In this document: one piece after another, positions 44,194-53,297 of the stretch
How positions within the stretch are numbered: the first letter of the stretch is position 1
How the letters are laid out: every line of letters starts with the position of its first letter
Source: Helicobacter cetorum
GTDB taxonomy: Bacteria > Campylobacterota > Campylobacteria > Campylobacterales > UBA6016
Assembly (NCBI GenBank): GCA_022729705.1
Contig: DZAX01000012.1
Coordinates: 1-64,000, forward strand
Direction of reading: 5' to 3'
DNA length: 64,000 nucleotides
Program-made: the position numbers and the translations under genes
The notes under the pieces: model-generated
What the model was told of the DNA's origin: nothing
Databases searched by the model: none
The model's input: only the letters and a program-made list of their open reading frames with translations

Positions 44194-44820
44194 ATGAATT
44201 TTTGCAAAATGGCGGTAATTACCGGTTCAATCGGGTGCGGCAAAAGTAGCGTTTGCAAAATTTTGCTAGGCAAAGGCTACGAAATTATAGACGCAGACGC
44301 TATCGCTAAGACGCTTTTAAAAGAGCTTTTTTTGGAGATTATAGAGGCGTTTGGTGCGGGGTTTGACGCTGGCGGCGAAGTGGACGCAAAAAAGCTTGGA
44401 AAGCTAGTTTTTAGCGATGCGCTTGCAAAGGCGAAGCTGGAAGCTATCATGCATCCAAAGATAAGAGAGAGAATATACGGTGAAATATCTCGTTTGTGCG
44501 AGATGGAGAAGCTTTTTTTTGTCGATATTCCGCTTTTTTTTGAGAGCAAAAACTACTCAAAACTCTCGCCGGTAGCGGTGGTGTATGTGCCAAGAGAGAT
44601 TCAGCTATCTCGCATAATCGCTAGAGACAAACAGGGCGAGGCGGACGCATTAAGTAGAATAAACTCTCAAATAGATATAGAAAAAAAACGCACGAAAGCT
44701 GATTTTGTGATAGACAACTCCGGCGAAGAAGCGGTGCTTGAAGAAGCGGTTGGAAAATTTTTAGAAGAGGTAGAAAAGTGGTTTTGCAAAAATACTGCGC
44801 AAGCGGAAACGATTTTTTAA
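44194..44820 (+). CDS. coaE: Dephospho-CoA kinase
   Basis: CoaE phosphorylates dephospho-CoA in the last step of CoA synthesis. The 208-aa protein has the P-loop GSIGCGKSS near the N-terminus, DADAIAK, the VDIPLFFES motif and the RxxxD-type lid region (LSRIIARDKQ). The last 43 bases overlap the start of dapF in another frame, a tight arrangement that suggests coupled translation. Confidence 0.95.
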   Translation: MNFCKMAVITGSIGCGKSSVCKILLGKGYEIIDADAIAKTLLKELFLEIIEAFGAGFDAGGEVDAKKLGKLVFSDALAKAKLEAIMHPKIRERIYGEISRLCEMEKLFFVDIPLFFESKNYSKLSPVAVVYVPREIQLSRIIARDKQGEADALSRINSQIDIEKKRTKADFVIDNSGEEAVLEEAVGKFLEEVEKWFCKNTAQAETIF

Positions 44821-45515
44821 TATTTCACACATTCAAAAAAGAGGACAAAAGCGCTCTTGCAAAACAGATGTGCGATAGACACTACGGCTTTGGAGCGGAC
44901 GGACTTATCGCGCTTTTGCCGCATCCTGAGCTTGATTTTGAGTGGCTTTTTTACAACTCTGATGGCAGTGAGGCATCTATGTGCGGCAACGGCTCAAGGG
45001 CGGCGGCTCTATATGCGTTTGACAACCATTTGGCGTCCGCTATACAGAGCTTTTTGACTGGAGCCGGAGTGATCAAAGCAGAGGTCGGTGCAGACAATAT
45101 GGTAGAGACCGAACTTACGCCTCCAAAGACTATTTTGGAAAAGTTTTGCGAAAACGGATTTGAGTGGAGTCTTATCGACACTGGAGTACCTCATCTTGTC
45201 GCAAAATGCGAAAAAGGTTTTTTTGATAAAGAGATGGCGGCTCTTATGAGAAAAAAGTACAACGCCAACGTAAATTTTTATCATTTTGACGATGAAATTG
45301 TCTGGGTTCGGACGTTTGAGCGCGGAGTGGAAGATGAGACTCTTGCGTGCGGCACAGGGATGGCGGCTTGCACATATGACCTAAAGACAAAAGAGGATAT
45401 AACAAAAACTTTTTTGATAAGACCAAAAAGCGGAGAAACCATCACGATTAAGATAACAGGCGAGCAAATCCTATTCAAGGGCGAAGTTAAAAGGGTTGGG
45501 AGCTGTTTGGTTTAA
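44778..45515 (+). CDS. dapF: Diaminopimelate epimerase
   Basis: DapF converts LL- to meso-diaminopimelate for lysine and peptidoglycan. The 245-aa protein has both active-site cysteines in conserved settings, MCGNGSRA and LACGTGMAA, as well as the opening YCASGNDF and the substrate loop FNSDGS-like FYNSDGSEA. It starts at GTG 44778 inside coaE. It complements the DapC-type aminotransferase at 9.7 kb in the same pathway. Confidence 0.95.
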   Translation: MVLQKYCASGNDFLIFHTFKKEDKSALAKQMCDRHYGFGADGLIALLPHPELDFEWLFYNSDGSEASMCGNGSRAAALYAFDNHLASAIQSFLTGAGVIKAEVGADNMVETELTPPKTILEKFCENGFEWSLIDTGVPHLVAKCEKGFFDKEMAALMRKKYNANVNFYHFDDEIVWVRTFERGVEDETLACGTGMAACTYDLKTKEDITKTFLIRPKSGETITIKITGEQILFKGEVKRVGSCLV

Positions 45516-45733
45516 AACTTGACTTTTTGGTACAATTACATTCCTGATTTGCTGTTGCAACATTAGTCTACACAACTCACATATGCAGTTCTTTTCTTTG
45601 TAAAAGTTCTCTTACGCCGCCGTATTTATGCGGATTCTTTCGGCGTTACAGCGTTTATTTATGCTCAAAACAGTTTTTACTTGAGTTGTTAAAATCTTTA
45701 AACGCGCAATTTTTAACATTTAAGGAGGAGTTT

Positions 45734-46516
45734 ATGTCGCCAAAATTTCTTACGATATATATCTCGCTTTTATTTTCAGCATGCCTTTTTGCAGGCACCA
45801 AGGAGCAAAATGAGCTCTATTGGAACAAAGCCTTGCAAGAAAGCGTGGATAGAAAACAGACATTTGTAAACCTACTGCTTCCGCTTATAGAAGAGCAAAA
45901 TCAAAAAATAGTAAACAATAGAGAGTTTGTAAAAAACTTTTTTGAAAAGTATCCAAACACCAATGTCGGCGTCAAAATACCAGCTTCCGACTACGCTAGA
46001 CTTTTTACTCTAGCCGCAACGTATAAAATCGGAGATATTTTTGATAAAAAAGAGTATTTTGAAAAGATAGACACTATTCCGGCGTCGCTTGTGTTGTCGC
46101 AAGCGGCCCTTGAGAGCGGTTGGGGTAGTAGCAGAATTTCGCTAAACTCAAACAATCTTTTTGGTCAAAAAGCGTTTGGCGCAAAAAAATATCTAAAAGC
46201 CAATGACTCCTCAAACGTCAAATATGCGACGTTTGACACGCTAGGCGAAGCGGTAAGCTCATACATGACAAACCTAAACTCGCATGAAGCGTATAAAGAG
46301 TTTAGAAAGAAAAGAGCCGATACAAGAGGGAAAAACACAGAGTTTACCGGACTCAAAGCCGCAAAGACGCTAAAACATTACTCCGAGGTTGGCAACTACA
46401 CCGCCATGCTCTCTCAAATGATAAAATCATACTTTGGCGGATACGACGAAGTCAAGGATATTATTGTTTCAAGCGCAAACAGGGCTTTATATATGAGGCG
46501 AGAGAGTTTTAATTAA
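45734..46516 (+). CDS. Bax-like N-acetylglucosaminidase, secreted
   Basis: The 260-aa protein has a signal peptide (residues 1-20, ending SACLFAG) and a glucosaminidase domain with SQAALESGWGSSRIS; Glu127 is the likely acid. The NNLFGQKAFG and LGEAVSSYMTNLN stretches fit the Bax/FlgJ-like lysozyme family. It should cut peptidoglycan glycan strands in the periplasm. ATG 45734 is chosen because AAGGAGG stands 7 bp before it; the frame is open to 45686. The 218-bp leader has a -10 like TACAAT at 45531 and a weak CGCCG/CGGCG hairpin. Confidence 0.88.
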   Translation: MSPKFLTIYISLLFSACLFAGTKEQNELYWNKALQESVDRKQTFVNLLLPLIEEQNQKIVNNREFVKNFFEKYPNTNVGVKIPASDYARLFTLAATYKIGDIFDKKEYFEKIDTIPASLVLSQAALESGWGSSRISLNSNNLFGQKAFGAKKYLKANDSSNVKYATFDTLGEAVSSYMTNLNSHEAYKEFRKKRADTRGKNTEFTGLKAAKTLKHYSEVGNYTAMLSQMIKSYFGGYDEVKDIIVSSANRALYMRRESFN

Positions 46517-46622
46517 GTAACTCCAAAGTAAACCCCATTTAAACTATTTTAGATTTTGAAATATTTTCTTGTCCAGTTTGTGATGGTGGATAGGGTTTAT
46601 AGTGTATAAGTATCATTAGCGG

Positions 46623-46979
46623 TTATTTAAGCGTCGCAACAAAAACGGCGATTTGTTCTTTGTCAGCGTCGTTTAGCGTGGCAAAATCAGCTCTTAGCTG
46701 CACACCCTCGCCAAATATCCCCTCTTTGTGCGCTTTGATTTTCACAAGTGCTTCTTCTTTGTTTAGACCCATTATCTTTGCGTATCCGCCGCTTCCCTCG
46801 CCTTTTACGCCGTGGCACATCGCACATTTGGCACCGTATAGGGCTTGCGAGCGTTCGACGCTTTTTGCCGCCTCTGAGGCTTTTGGCTCCATATAGGCAA
46901 ACACAACCTTATCTACGAATACAACAAAAGGCAAAAATAGCAAAATAGCGATTATTAGTTTGTAATGTCTTTTTATCAC
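46623..46979 (-). CDS. Membrane-anchored c-type cytochrome
   Basis: The 118-aa protein has an N-terminal membrane helix (about 8-28) and a single class I cytochrome c domain with the heme motif CAMCH followed by GVKGEGSGGYAKIMG. The distal methionine is not certain. It faces the periplasm and probably carries electrons. Start is GTG 46979, whose bases overlap the stop of a decayed transposase frame. No oxidase or reductase genes are adjacent. Confidence 0.85.
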   Translation of the reverse strand: MIKRHYKLIIAILLFLPFVVFVDKVVFAYMEPKASEAAKSVERSQALYGAKCAMCHGVKGEGSGGYAKIMGLNKEEALVKIKAHKEGIFGEGVQLRADFATLNDADKEQIAVFVATLK

Positions 46980-47352
46980 TTATTTTTCGTAACCCCCAAG
47001 CAAACCCCATCCACCATAAAAAGCTCAGGGCTTGTGTCAAACTTTTCAAGTAGCATATTATAAGGAGTCTTAAATTTCAAAGCCTTTAGTTTCTTTTGAT
47101 GATTATAATAAAGCAAATAACTCATCAAGTGTTTTTCAGCTCTTCTATAGTTTTATAGTAATTGTTTTAGTTGTAGCGTTTTTAAAGGATGTTTAAACTT
47201 AGGTAGCCTATGTTCAATACTGCTCTCTTTGCAAACTATATCAAACGGATGAGTTTTGTCTTTTGGTTTAAGGTGTTCGCTTAAGAGTTCATATATAAAC
47301 CGGGCTCCATTGTCCGTAAGTATCTTTGTAATCTTCTAGAAGCAATGTCTAT
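46976..47352 (-). pseudogene. Decayed IS481-type transposase (integrase core fragment)
   Basis: Conceptual translation of the minus strand gives KILTDNGARF, HPFDIVCKESSIEHRLPKF, then YYNHQKKLKALKFKTPYN and SPELF, the pattern of the rve integrase core of IS481-like transposases. It has stop codons before the TDNG motif and after LKTLQLKQLL, and the segment that should hold the last catalytic glutamate is missing. No inverted termini are visible. It fills the 396-bp gap between the cytochrome and pgpA. Confidence 0.8.
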
Positions 47353-47375
47353 CGCACTTTAAAAGCCTTTTTATT

Positions 47376-47849
47376 TTAATAGCCAACAAAAATCAACCCC
47401 TTGTAAACGCCCCAACTAAGAACTCCGGCAAAAAAACCAGCCAAAATATCATCTAGCATCACGCCGTAACCGCCGTTTAGTTTGCGTTCCGCTACGCCGA
47501 TGATTGAGGGTTTTTTGATGTCTAGGTATCTGAAAAATACAAACACCAAAGCGGCTTGGAGCCATAGGTTGCTCATCGTGGCGGTCATTGATAGGGCTAC
47601 AAAAGTTCCCGCTACTTCGTCCATTACGATACGGCAGTCGTCGTGCTCGCCACCCTCGGCTTCATATTTGTTTATCTCTTTGATAGATATGACGGTCAAA
47701 AGAGCCGCCGTCAAAAATAGGGTCGTAGCGCCAAGAAAATGCAGTATCAAAAATCCAAACGGCAAAGCGGCAAGCGTCCCCATCGTACCCGGCGCATACT
47801 TAGATAATCCCGCTCCAAAAAAAGATAAAAATATGAGTCTTCTATTCAC
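47376..47849 (-). CDS. pgpA: Phosphatidylglycerophosphatase A
   Basis: PgpA removes phosphate from phosphatidylglycerophosphate at the inner membrane. The 157-aa protein has the DEVAGTFVAL motif, the FRYLDIKKPSII segment and the C-terminal GGYGVMLDDILAG motif with metal-binding aspartates, along with about four helices. It starts at GTG, preceded by AAGGAG, which is itself the left edge of a tandem repeat. It belongs to the ispDF-regulator-sat-like-pgpA set. Confidence 0.93.
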   Translation of the reverse strand: MNRRLIFLSFFGAGLSKYAPGTMGTLAALPFGFLILHFLGATTLFLTAALLTVISIKEINKYEAEGGEHDDCRIVMDEVAGTFVALSMTATMSNLWLQAALVFVFFRYLDIKKPSIIGVAERKLNGGYGVMLDDILAGFFAGVLSWGVYKGLIFVGY

Positions 47850-47855
47850 CTAATA

Positions 47856-48050
47856 GCTCCTTGCGGCGTAGCCGTTCGTCGCTTGTTGTTGGGCTTTTAG
47901 CCCAAACCCCTAAAGCTACGCCTGGCGGCGAGAGTTTTTTCATTTTGTGCGCTCCTTGCGGCGTAGCCGTTCGTCGCTTGTTGTTGGGCTTTTAGCCCAA
48001 ACCCCTAAAGCTACGCCTGGCGGCGAGAGTTTTTTCATTTTGTGTGCTCC
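47856..48050. repeat. Two tandem 95-bp repeat units (family B related) carrying micro-ORFs
   Basis: Units 47856-47950 and 47951-48045 differ at one base; a third copy begins GCTCC at 48046. Each holds GGGCT/AGCCC and GGCGTAGC/GCTACGCC inverted repeats and the CCCCTAAAGCTACGCC block of family B. On the minus strand each unit also carries AAGGAG or GGAG, ATG and a 32-33 codon frame starting MKKLSPPGVALGVWAKSP. The frames (48038-47940 and 47943-47842) overlap by ATGA, and the second overlaps the pgpA start. Confidence 0.9.
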
Positions 48051-48052
48051 AA

Positions 48053-49243
48053 TTATGTTAAGGATGTTGTTTGGTATAGGGACATTAGCTCGTTGTAGAA
48101 CTCTCTCTCGGAGTGCTCTTCGATAAGTCCGCTGTTTGTTGTGAGGTCGTTGTATAGTTTGCCTAGGTTTTTGAAGCGGTTTGGGAATAGTTTTGATAGA
48201 TAAATAGCCGATATGTCTTTTCTCATTAGTATTGCGGGCGGCAGTAGTCCGGTTTTTAGGAGTTGCTGTAGCGACTCGGCGTTGAAGTTGATGTGGTGGT
48301 GCATACCGTGCGGGCATGAGCGACCGGTGACAAGCGTTTTGCAGACGTTGCAGTAGACAAAATAGCTTGAAAACTCTATCTTCAAATCCACTCCGACAAA
48401 GGTGTCAAAGATGCTCTTTATCTCATGGCTCTCATAAAACATACCAAGTCCCGCGTGGTTTGCCCCTATTACGAAGCTATCGCAACCAAAGTTTTGAATA
48501 GCTATCGCGTCTAGCAAAAGCTCGTTTGTTCCCGCAAAGAGATAGGTGTTTTCAAGCGGAACTACAACGACTCTATCAGAGGGCAGATAGGTATTGATGA
48601 GGCATTCAAGTGCTTCGTGCCGCAAGCTATAAGGAAACTCGTCCGTATAGTATGGTTTTGACAAAAATATAACAACTAAGTCATTTTTTTCAAGCGTCAA
48701 GCGAATCAGCCTCTCATGCGCGCGGTTAAGCGGTCTAGCCGCCATTACAAGCCCCGCGATGTATTTTGCGTCTATGCGTTTTTTTGCTTCTTCGATTTTG
48801 ATTTTAGCTTTTTTGACATCCTCAAAATCCACTTCGTACTCGCCGCTAACGGCGTATTTGCCAAGCCTTGAGAGCGTGTTTACGACGCCTGGGTGAGATA
48901 GGTCTCTTGTGCCGTAAATCTTCTCTATTCTAGCGATTTCGTCTATCTCAAACACTTCGTCAACGGTTAGTCGACCTACAATCTTATGGTTTTCTACAAG
49001 GTTGACGGTTTCGCCTTGACTTAACCCCTCCAGCGTCTCTTTGTTTCTCTTTCCGCTTGGAGCTAGAAGAAATGAACAGGGAAAGCTTTTGCCCTTATAC
49101 ATGGAGCTTTCATCCACCTCTTTTGCTATGCGACTTCCCATGAGAGAGTCTATGGGCGCAAGTATCCCCTCTTTTACCAAAGACAACGACGCAACCGCTT
49201 CTTTGTCGATAAATAAAGACTTATTTCTTTTTATAGACGCCAT
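48053..49243 (-). CDS. ATP sulfurylase-like protein with altered active site
   Basis: The 396-aa protein has the ATP sulfurylase layout: N-terminal PUA-like domain, catalytic domain and a C-terminal cysteine cluster (Cys298, Cys301, Cys310). The substrate motif QTRNPxHxxH reads MAARPLNRAH (167-176) and the GRDHAG motif reads GANHAG (260-265), so key residues for sulfate and ATP binding are lost. A role other than sulfate activation is likely. It overlaps the response regulator gene by 23 bp; I recall the same neighbour in C. jejuni (Cj1608-Cj1609), suggesting a shared function. Confidence 0.82.
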   Translation of the reverse strand: MASIKRNKSLFIDKEAVASLSLVKEGILAPIDSLMGSRIAKEVDESSMYKGKSFPCSFLLAPSGKRNKETLEGLSQGETVNLVENHKIVGRLTVDEVFEIDEIARIEKIYGTRDLSHPGVVNTLSRLGKYAVSGEYEVDFEDVKKAKIKIEEAKKRIDAKYIAGLVMAARPLNRAHERLIRLTLEKNDLVVIFLSKPYYTDEFPYSLRHEALECLINTYLPSDRVVVVPLENTYLFAGTNELLLDAIAIQNFGCDSFVIGANHAGLGMFYESHEIKSIFDTFVGVDLKIEFSSYFVYCNVCKTLVTGRSCPHGMHHHINFNAESLQQLLKTGLLPPAILMRKDISAIYLSKLFPNRFKNLGKLYNDLTTNSGLIEEHSEREFYNELMSLYQTTSLT

Positions 49244-50120
49244 GTTTTTTTCTTTTCTCCCAGAGAGATTTTCTTGAAATGCCTAGTTTTTTAGAAAGCT
49301 CGACATCGGGATATTTATCTTGAAAATTAATAACAATATTTTTTACATACTCTTCTATCGTCAATATTTCGCCGCCGCCGACAAATCCCTCGTCATTTTC
49401 TAATTCAACGACGCGCATAGCCACCTCTTCTATCTCCTCCGTAGAGGAAAATACAACGTTTTTTGAGCTTATGACATCCAAAAATAGCTTCTTATCGCTC
49501 TTTTTTAGGGACTCAAAATTAGCAGCGTAAAGAATAGATTTATTATCGTGCTCTAAAAAAGTTTTATCGTCAAACTCTTTTTGCAAAGAGATAAATTCGA
49601 GCCTCATCCCTTTTGCCGCCGCTAATTTAAAGGCGTATGCGTCCATTTTTTTTTGTGAAGTAGAGAATACGCCAAGAGGTAATTCTGTTTTTTTGCCAAC
49701 GTCGGGAAGGCTTGAGACGGCAAAAGAGCTTGCTATGTATTTTTTGAGAGAGTTGTTTTCTTTTATGAGTCTCTCAAACTCTAAGTAGTGATTTATTTTT
49801 TTTATCAACTCTTCAATCATAAACGGTTTTAAAATATAGTCTTTGGCTCCCGTTTTGAGCGGAATAGAGACCGTGTCGTTGTTGATGTAGCTCACCATTA
49901 AGATTATGATTGATTTTTTGTATCTCTCAATAATCGGCATAAAATTTTGTCCGCCCATAGACGTGGAGAGCAGTATGGCATCAAAAAACTCGTCTTTAAT
50001 AGCGTCTTTAGCACCGGCAGCCAATTCGCAAACAAAACCGTGTTCTGAGAGCTTGTTGGCTATACTTTGAGCCAGATACACTTCATTTTCTACGATAAGT
50101 ACTTTCAAATATCCATCCAA
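49221..50120 (-). CDS. Degenerate response regulator with Fis-type DNA-binding domain
   Basis: Residues 5-115 form a receiver fold, KVLIVENEVYL through GAKDYILKPF, but the phosphoacceptor aspartate is Ser52 (LLSTSMGG), and one acidic-pocket residue is also changed (ENE). The centre (about 140-255) has only traces of the NtrC AAA+ domain, without a Walker A motif. The C-terminus is a Fis-like helix-turn-helix (LSKKLGISRKSLWEKRKKHG). It should therefore bind DNA without phosphorylation or sigma-54 ATPase activity. It overlaps ispDF upstream and the sat-like gene downstream. Confidence 0.85.
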   Translation of the reverse strand: MDGYLKVLIVENEVYLAQSIANKLSEHGFVCELAAGAKDAIKDEFFDAILLSTSMGGQNFMPIIERYKKSIIILMVSYINNDTVSIPLKTGAKDYILKPFMIEELIKKINHYLEFERLIKENNSLKKYIASSFAVSSLPDVGKKTELPLGVFSTSQKKMDAYAFKLAAAKGMRLEFISLQKEFDDKTFLEHDNKSILYAANFESLKKSDKKLFLDVISSKNVVFSSTEEIEEVAMRVVELENDEGFVGGGEILTIEEYVKNIVINFQDKYPDVELSKKLGISRKSLWEKRKKHGVYKKK

Positions 50121-51226
50121 TCAAAAAATTTAAGGCTTGCGACGCTCATAACAACAACGCCCTCTCCTCTTCCTACAAATCCCATTTTTTCGGATGTTGT
50201 CGCTTTTACGCATATTTTATAAAGCGGAAGCTCCATTATGTCCGCCAAGCTTCTCTGAATTTCACTTTTTGTGTTAAAAAGCTTCGGCTTTTCGGCGACT
50301 ACGGTCATGTCTATGTTTGAAATATCATATCCTACGGTGCGAACCATATCTACGACTACTTTTAGCAGTTTTGCGGAGTTTACGCCTTTATATTTTGGGT
50401 TTGTATCGGGAAAAAACTCCCCTATATCGCCAAGTCCGGCGGCGCCCAAAAGAGCGTCTATCACGGAATGAATTAGCACATCTCCATCGGAGTGCGCTTT
50501 AAAGCCGTATTCGTCTGTTATTTTCACACCGCCTAGCACGCAAGAGCCGCCGTCAAGAAAAGCGTGCGTGTCAAAGCCTATACCGCAAAACGTATCTTTT
50601 GCGGGCGGCTTAAGGCAGAAAAGTGCCGCCAAATCCTCTTTTGCCGTCAGTTTTATCTGTTTTTTGGAGCCCTCCACAAAGCCTACAGAAAATCCGGCAC
50701 TTTTCATGGCTCCCGAATCATCGGTAAAAACAGCACTTTTTGAGAGCGCCTCTGCGAGTAAATCTTTTTTTGAGATTTGCGGGGTTTGGATTAGTTTGAC
50801 GTTGTTTCTATCTATGTATAGACCGTCTAGGGTTGTTGTATCTGGTACGCTGGTGAGGGGAGCTACACAGTCAAACTTATCTTTTGCGCCAAGAACTCTT
50901 TTTGCACATTCGGCGTCAACGCAACATCTAGCGGCGTCTGCGGTCATTACAAACTCGCTTGTTGCGAGAGTGAGAGCGTTTTTGAGGGAGTCTTGCCTCT
51001 CTTTGCCGCCGGAAACAAAGATGTAGTCCGCATAGTTTTGCATATATCCAAGCTCTGCTTCGTCACCGACGACTATAATCTCTTTAAAGTCGGCAATTTT
51101 TTCAAACTGTTTTGCCACAAACAGCCATAACGGCTTGTCGCCGACCCTTAGCCACTGCTTTTTTGTCGCTAGCCCAAAACGGCTAGAACTTCCCGCCGCC
51201 AAAAGGATTAGAGATATTTCGGACAA
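50105..51226 (-). CDS. ispDF: Bifunctional IspD/IspF isoprenoid enzyme
   Basis: The protein carries two steps of the methylerythritol phosphate pathway. Residues 1-205 are the IspD cytidylyltransferase (LILLAAGSSSRFG, KQWLRVGDKPL); residues 215-373 are the IspF cyclase (GIGFDTHAFLDGG, FKAHSDGDVLIHSVIDALLGA, DIGEFFPDT). The enzyme between them in the pathway, IspE, is separate. The fused form is characteristic of Campylobacterota and some alphaproteobacteria. It heads the leftward operon ending in pgpA and is divergent from thiC. Confidence 0.96.
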   Translation of the reverse strand: MSEISLILLAAGSSSRFGLATKKQWLRVGDKPLWLFVAKQFEKIADFKEIIVVGDEAELGYMQNYADYIFVSGGKERQDSLKNALTLATSEFVMTADAARCCVDAECAKRVLGAKDKFDCVAPLTSVPDTTTLDGLYIDRNNVKLIQTPQISKKDLLAEALSKSAVFTDDSGAMKSAGFSVGFVEGSKKQIKLTAKEDLAALFCLKPPAKDTFCGIGFDTHAFLDGGSCVLGGVKITDEYGFKAHSDGDVLIHSVIDALLGAAGLGDIGEFFPDTNPKYKGVNSAKLLKVVVDMVRTVGYDISNIDMTVVAEKPKLFNTKSEIQRSLADIMELPLYKICVKATTSEKMGFVGRGEGVVVMSVASLKFFDWMDI

Positions 51227-51315
51227 TTTCAGCCTTTTTTTGGTTTTTTGTGTTATATTTTTTTTAAGATTATACTTTAACTACACTGTATAAATTCGTA
51301 ACACTAGGAGAAGCT

Positions 51316-52647
51316 ATGCTGAGAAGCGAATGGGTAAAGACAAGAACAAACGACACAACAAGAACACAAATGTACTATGCGAAAAAAGGGATTATCACGG
51401 AGGAGATGCGCTACGTCGCCAATATAGAAGAGCTTGACGCGGAGTTTGTAAGAAGCGAAATAGCCAGAGGGCGCATGATAATACCGGCAAACATCAACCA
51501 CTTAAGCCTACAACCAATGGCGATAGGCATAGCCTCCAAATGCAAAATAAACGCAAATATAGGCGCAAGCTCTCTATCAAGTTGTGCCGAAGAGGAGCTT
51601 GCAAAGCTCAATATCTGCCTAAAACACGGAGCCGACACGGTAATGGATCTCTCCACCGGCGGCAATCTCGACGAAATCAGAGAGACGCTAATCCAAAACT
51701 CAAGCGTACCGATAGGCACAGTGCCGATGTATCAAATCATCTACGAGTGCGGCAACGACATAGAAAACCTAAATATTGAGACGATGCTTAGCGTGCTTGA
51801 AAGGCAAGCAAAGCAGGGTGTGAGCTACTTTACAATACACGCCGGATTTTTGCTTAAGTTTATGCCGGAGGTCGCAAAAAGAAAGATGGGGATAGTCTCA
51901 AGGGGCGGCTCTCTAATCGCGGCGTGGATGATAAAAAACCACAAAGAGAATCCGTTTTTTGATGCGTTTGATGCGATACTAGACATTTGCGCTAGACACG
52001 ATGTGTCGCTATCTCTTGGCGACTCATTGCGTCCGGGGTGTATAGCGGACGCAAGCGATGCGGCTCAACTTGGCGAACTAAAAGTACTTGGCGACCTAAC
52101 TCTTAGGGCGTGGGAAAAAGACGTGCAGGTGATGATAGAGGGGCCCGGACACGTGCCGCTAAACCAAATAGAGCGAAATATGAAGATAGAAAGAGAGTAT
52201 TGCCACGACGCTCCTTTTTATATTTTGGGACCCCTCGTCACCGATATAGCCGCCGGATACGACCATATAGCCTCAGCCATAGGTGCGGCTGTCGGCGGTT
52301 GGCACGGCGCTAGTATGCTCTGCTATGTCACGCCAAAAGAGCATTTGGGATTGCCAAATATGGCGGACGTGCGAGAGGGCATCATAGCCTACAAAATAGC
52401 CGCTCACGCCGCCGACATCGCAAGAGGACGCAAAAACGCAAGGGTGCGAGACAACGCCATGAGCGACGCTAGATACGCCTTTGATTGGAACAAACAGTTT
52501 GAGCTGGCTCTTGACCCCGAACGCGCAAAAGAGTACCACGACGAGACGCTTCCAGCTGAGGGATTTAAAGACGCTGAGTTTTGCTCCATGTGCGGACCGA
52601 AGTTTTGCGCCTACAAAGTGACGCAAGATGCGTTTAAGGCGCTTTAG
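51316..52647 (+). CDS. thiC: Phosphomethylpyrimidine synthase
   Basis: ThiC is a radical SAM enzyme that makes HMP-phosphate for thiamine from aminoimidazole ribotide. The 443-aa protein has the family stretches [33 protein letters not shown] and MIEGPGHVP, and the C-terminal cluster motif CSMCGPKFC. It is shorter at the N-terminus than the E. coli form, as is usual outside Enterobacteria. TATACT at 51271 is a likely -10. The 89-bp leader is too short and lacks the CTGAGA box for a TPP riboswitch. Confidence 0.96.
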   Translation: MLRSEWVKTRTNDTTRTQMYYAKKGIITEEMRYVANIEELDAEFVRSEIARGRMIIPANINHLSLQPMAIGIASKCKINANIGASSLSSCAEEELAKLNICLKHGADTVMDLSTGGNLDEIRETLIQNSSVPIGTVPMYQIIYECGNDIENLNIETMLSVLERQAKQGVSYFTIHAGFLLKFMPEVAKRKMGIVSRGGSLIAAWMIKNHKENPFFDAFDAILDICARHDVSLSLGDSLRPGCIADASDAAQLGELKVLGDLTLRAWEKDVQVMIEGPGHVPLNQIERNMKIEREYCHDAPFYILGPLVTDIAAGYDHIASAIGAAVGGWHGASMLCYVTPKEHLGLPNMADVREGIIAYKIAAHAADIARGRKNARVRDNAMSDARYAFDWNKQFELALDPERAKEYHDETLPAEGFKDAEFCSMCGPKFCAYKVTQDAFKAL

Positions 52648-52685
52648 GGTTGCTTTTAAAAAGCTACCGGCTTTGCCGGGGAGAA

Positions 52686-52725
52686 ATAGCGACCTTTGCA
52701 TTTTTTGGGCGCATAAGGTCGTTAT
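52686..52725. terminator. Bidirectional terminator between thiC and the lipoprotein gene
   Basis: ATAGCGACCTTTGCA pairs with GCATAAGGTCGTTAT around a T-rich loop, a stem of about 13 pairs with one G-U pair and a bulge. It lies between two convergent genes and its right arm contains the lipoprotein stop codon. A smaller CCGGC/GCCGG hairpin at 52668-52680 precedes it. Confidence 0.6.
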
Positions 52726-53297
52726 CTGCTCTTTGAGAGTTCAACCAAACCTCTCACCGTAGCGGCTATGCTCTCTCTCATAAAAGGTTCCAGCTCTTTT
52801 TTGATTCCTTCGCTCTCAAAGATTGGTTTAACCCATTTTTGCTCGTCGTATTTGTAGTTTTTTGTGACCGTTACGGCGCCTCTTCTCGCTTTGATGTTTA
52901 TATCCATCGTTAAGCGCATATTTTTTCCGGTTAGGTCGCTTTTTGTGTAGTCAACATTTAGTTTTGTTATTGCAAAAGTGTAGATAAAATCCGCATTTTC
53001 AGGTTTTGAGACAAAGGTAAAACCGGCGGCTCTCATCTCTTTTTGAAGCGCCGAGCCCACCCACGACGGAATATTTTGGCTCGTGGCAACTGCGCTAAGC
53101 TCGTTTCCGTCTCTTATAACACCGATAGTTTTTGTATCTACCCTATCGTCTCTTATACCCTCAAAATATGCTTTTACATATGCTTTTTCGCCCATATAAA
53201 CAGAGACAGGCTCGCCAAATTCAATATTTGAAGACTTAAAAGAGCATCCGCCCATAATAAGAGCCGCCGCAACGAGCGGCAAAAAACGCATTATCAT
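52722..53297 (-). CDS. YajG-like lipoprotein
   Basis: The 191-aa protein has a type II signal peptide with lipobox IMGGC at about residues 14-18, then a beta-rich domain. The stretch VDTKTIGVIRDGNELSAVATS and the SWVGSALQKEMRAAGF helix resemble YajG-type outer-membrane lipoproteins of unknown role. A conserved YTKSDLTGKNMRLTM pattern follows. It is monocistronic and convergent with thiC. Confidence 0.8.
   Translation of the reverse strand: MIMRFLPLVAAALIMGGCSFKSSNIEFGEPVSVYMGEKAYVKAYFEGIRDDRVDTKTIGVIRDGNELSAVATSQNIPSWVGSALQKEMRAAGFTFVSKPENADFIYTFAITKLNVDYTKSDLTGKNMRLTMDINIKARRGAVTVTKNYKYDEQKWVKPIFESEGIKKELEPFMRESIAATVRGLVELSKSR

Noticed and set aside
48053-49243. Calling this gene a working sat for sulfate assimilation
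   Set aside because: Both substrate motifs are altered and no cysC, cysD/N or APS reductase genes are near.
51227-51315. Possible TPP riboswitch before thiC
   Set aside because: The leader is only 89 bp, T-rich, and lacks the conserved CTGAGA and ACCTGA-type blocks.
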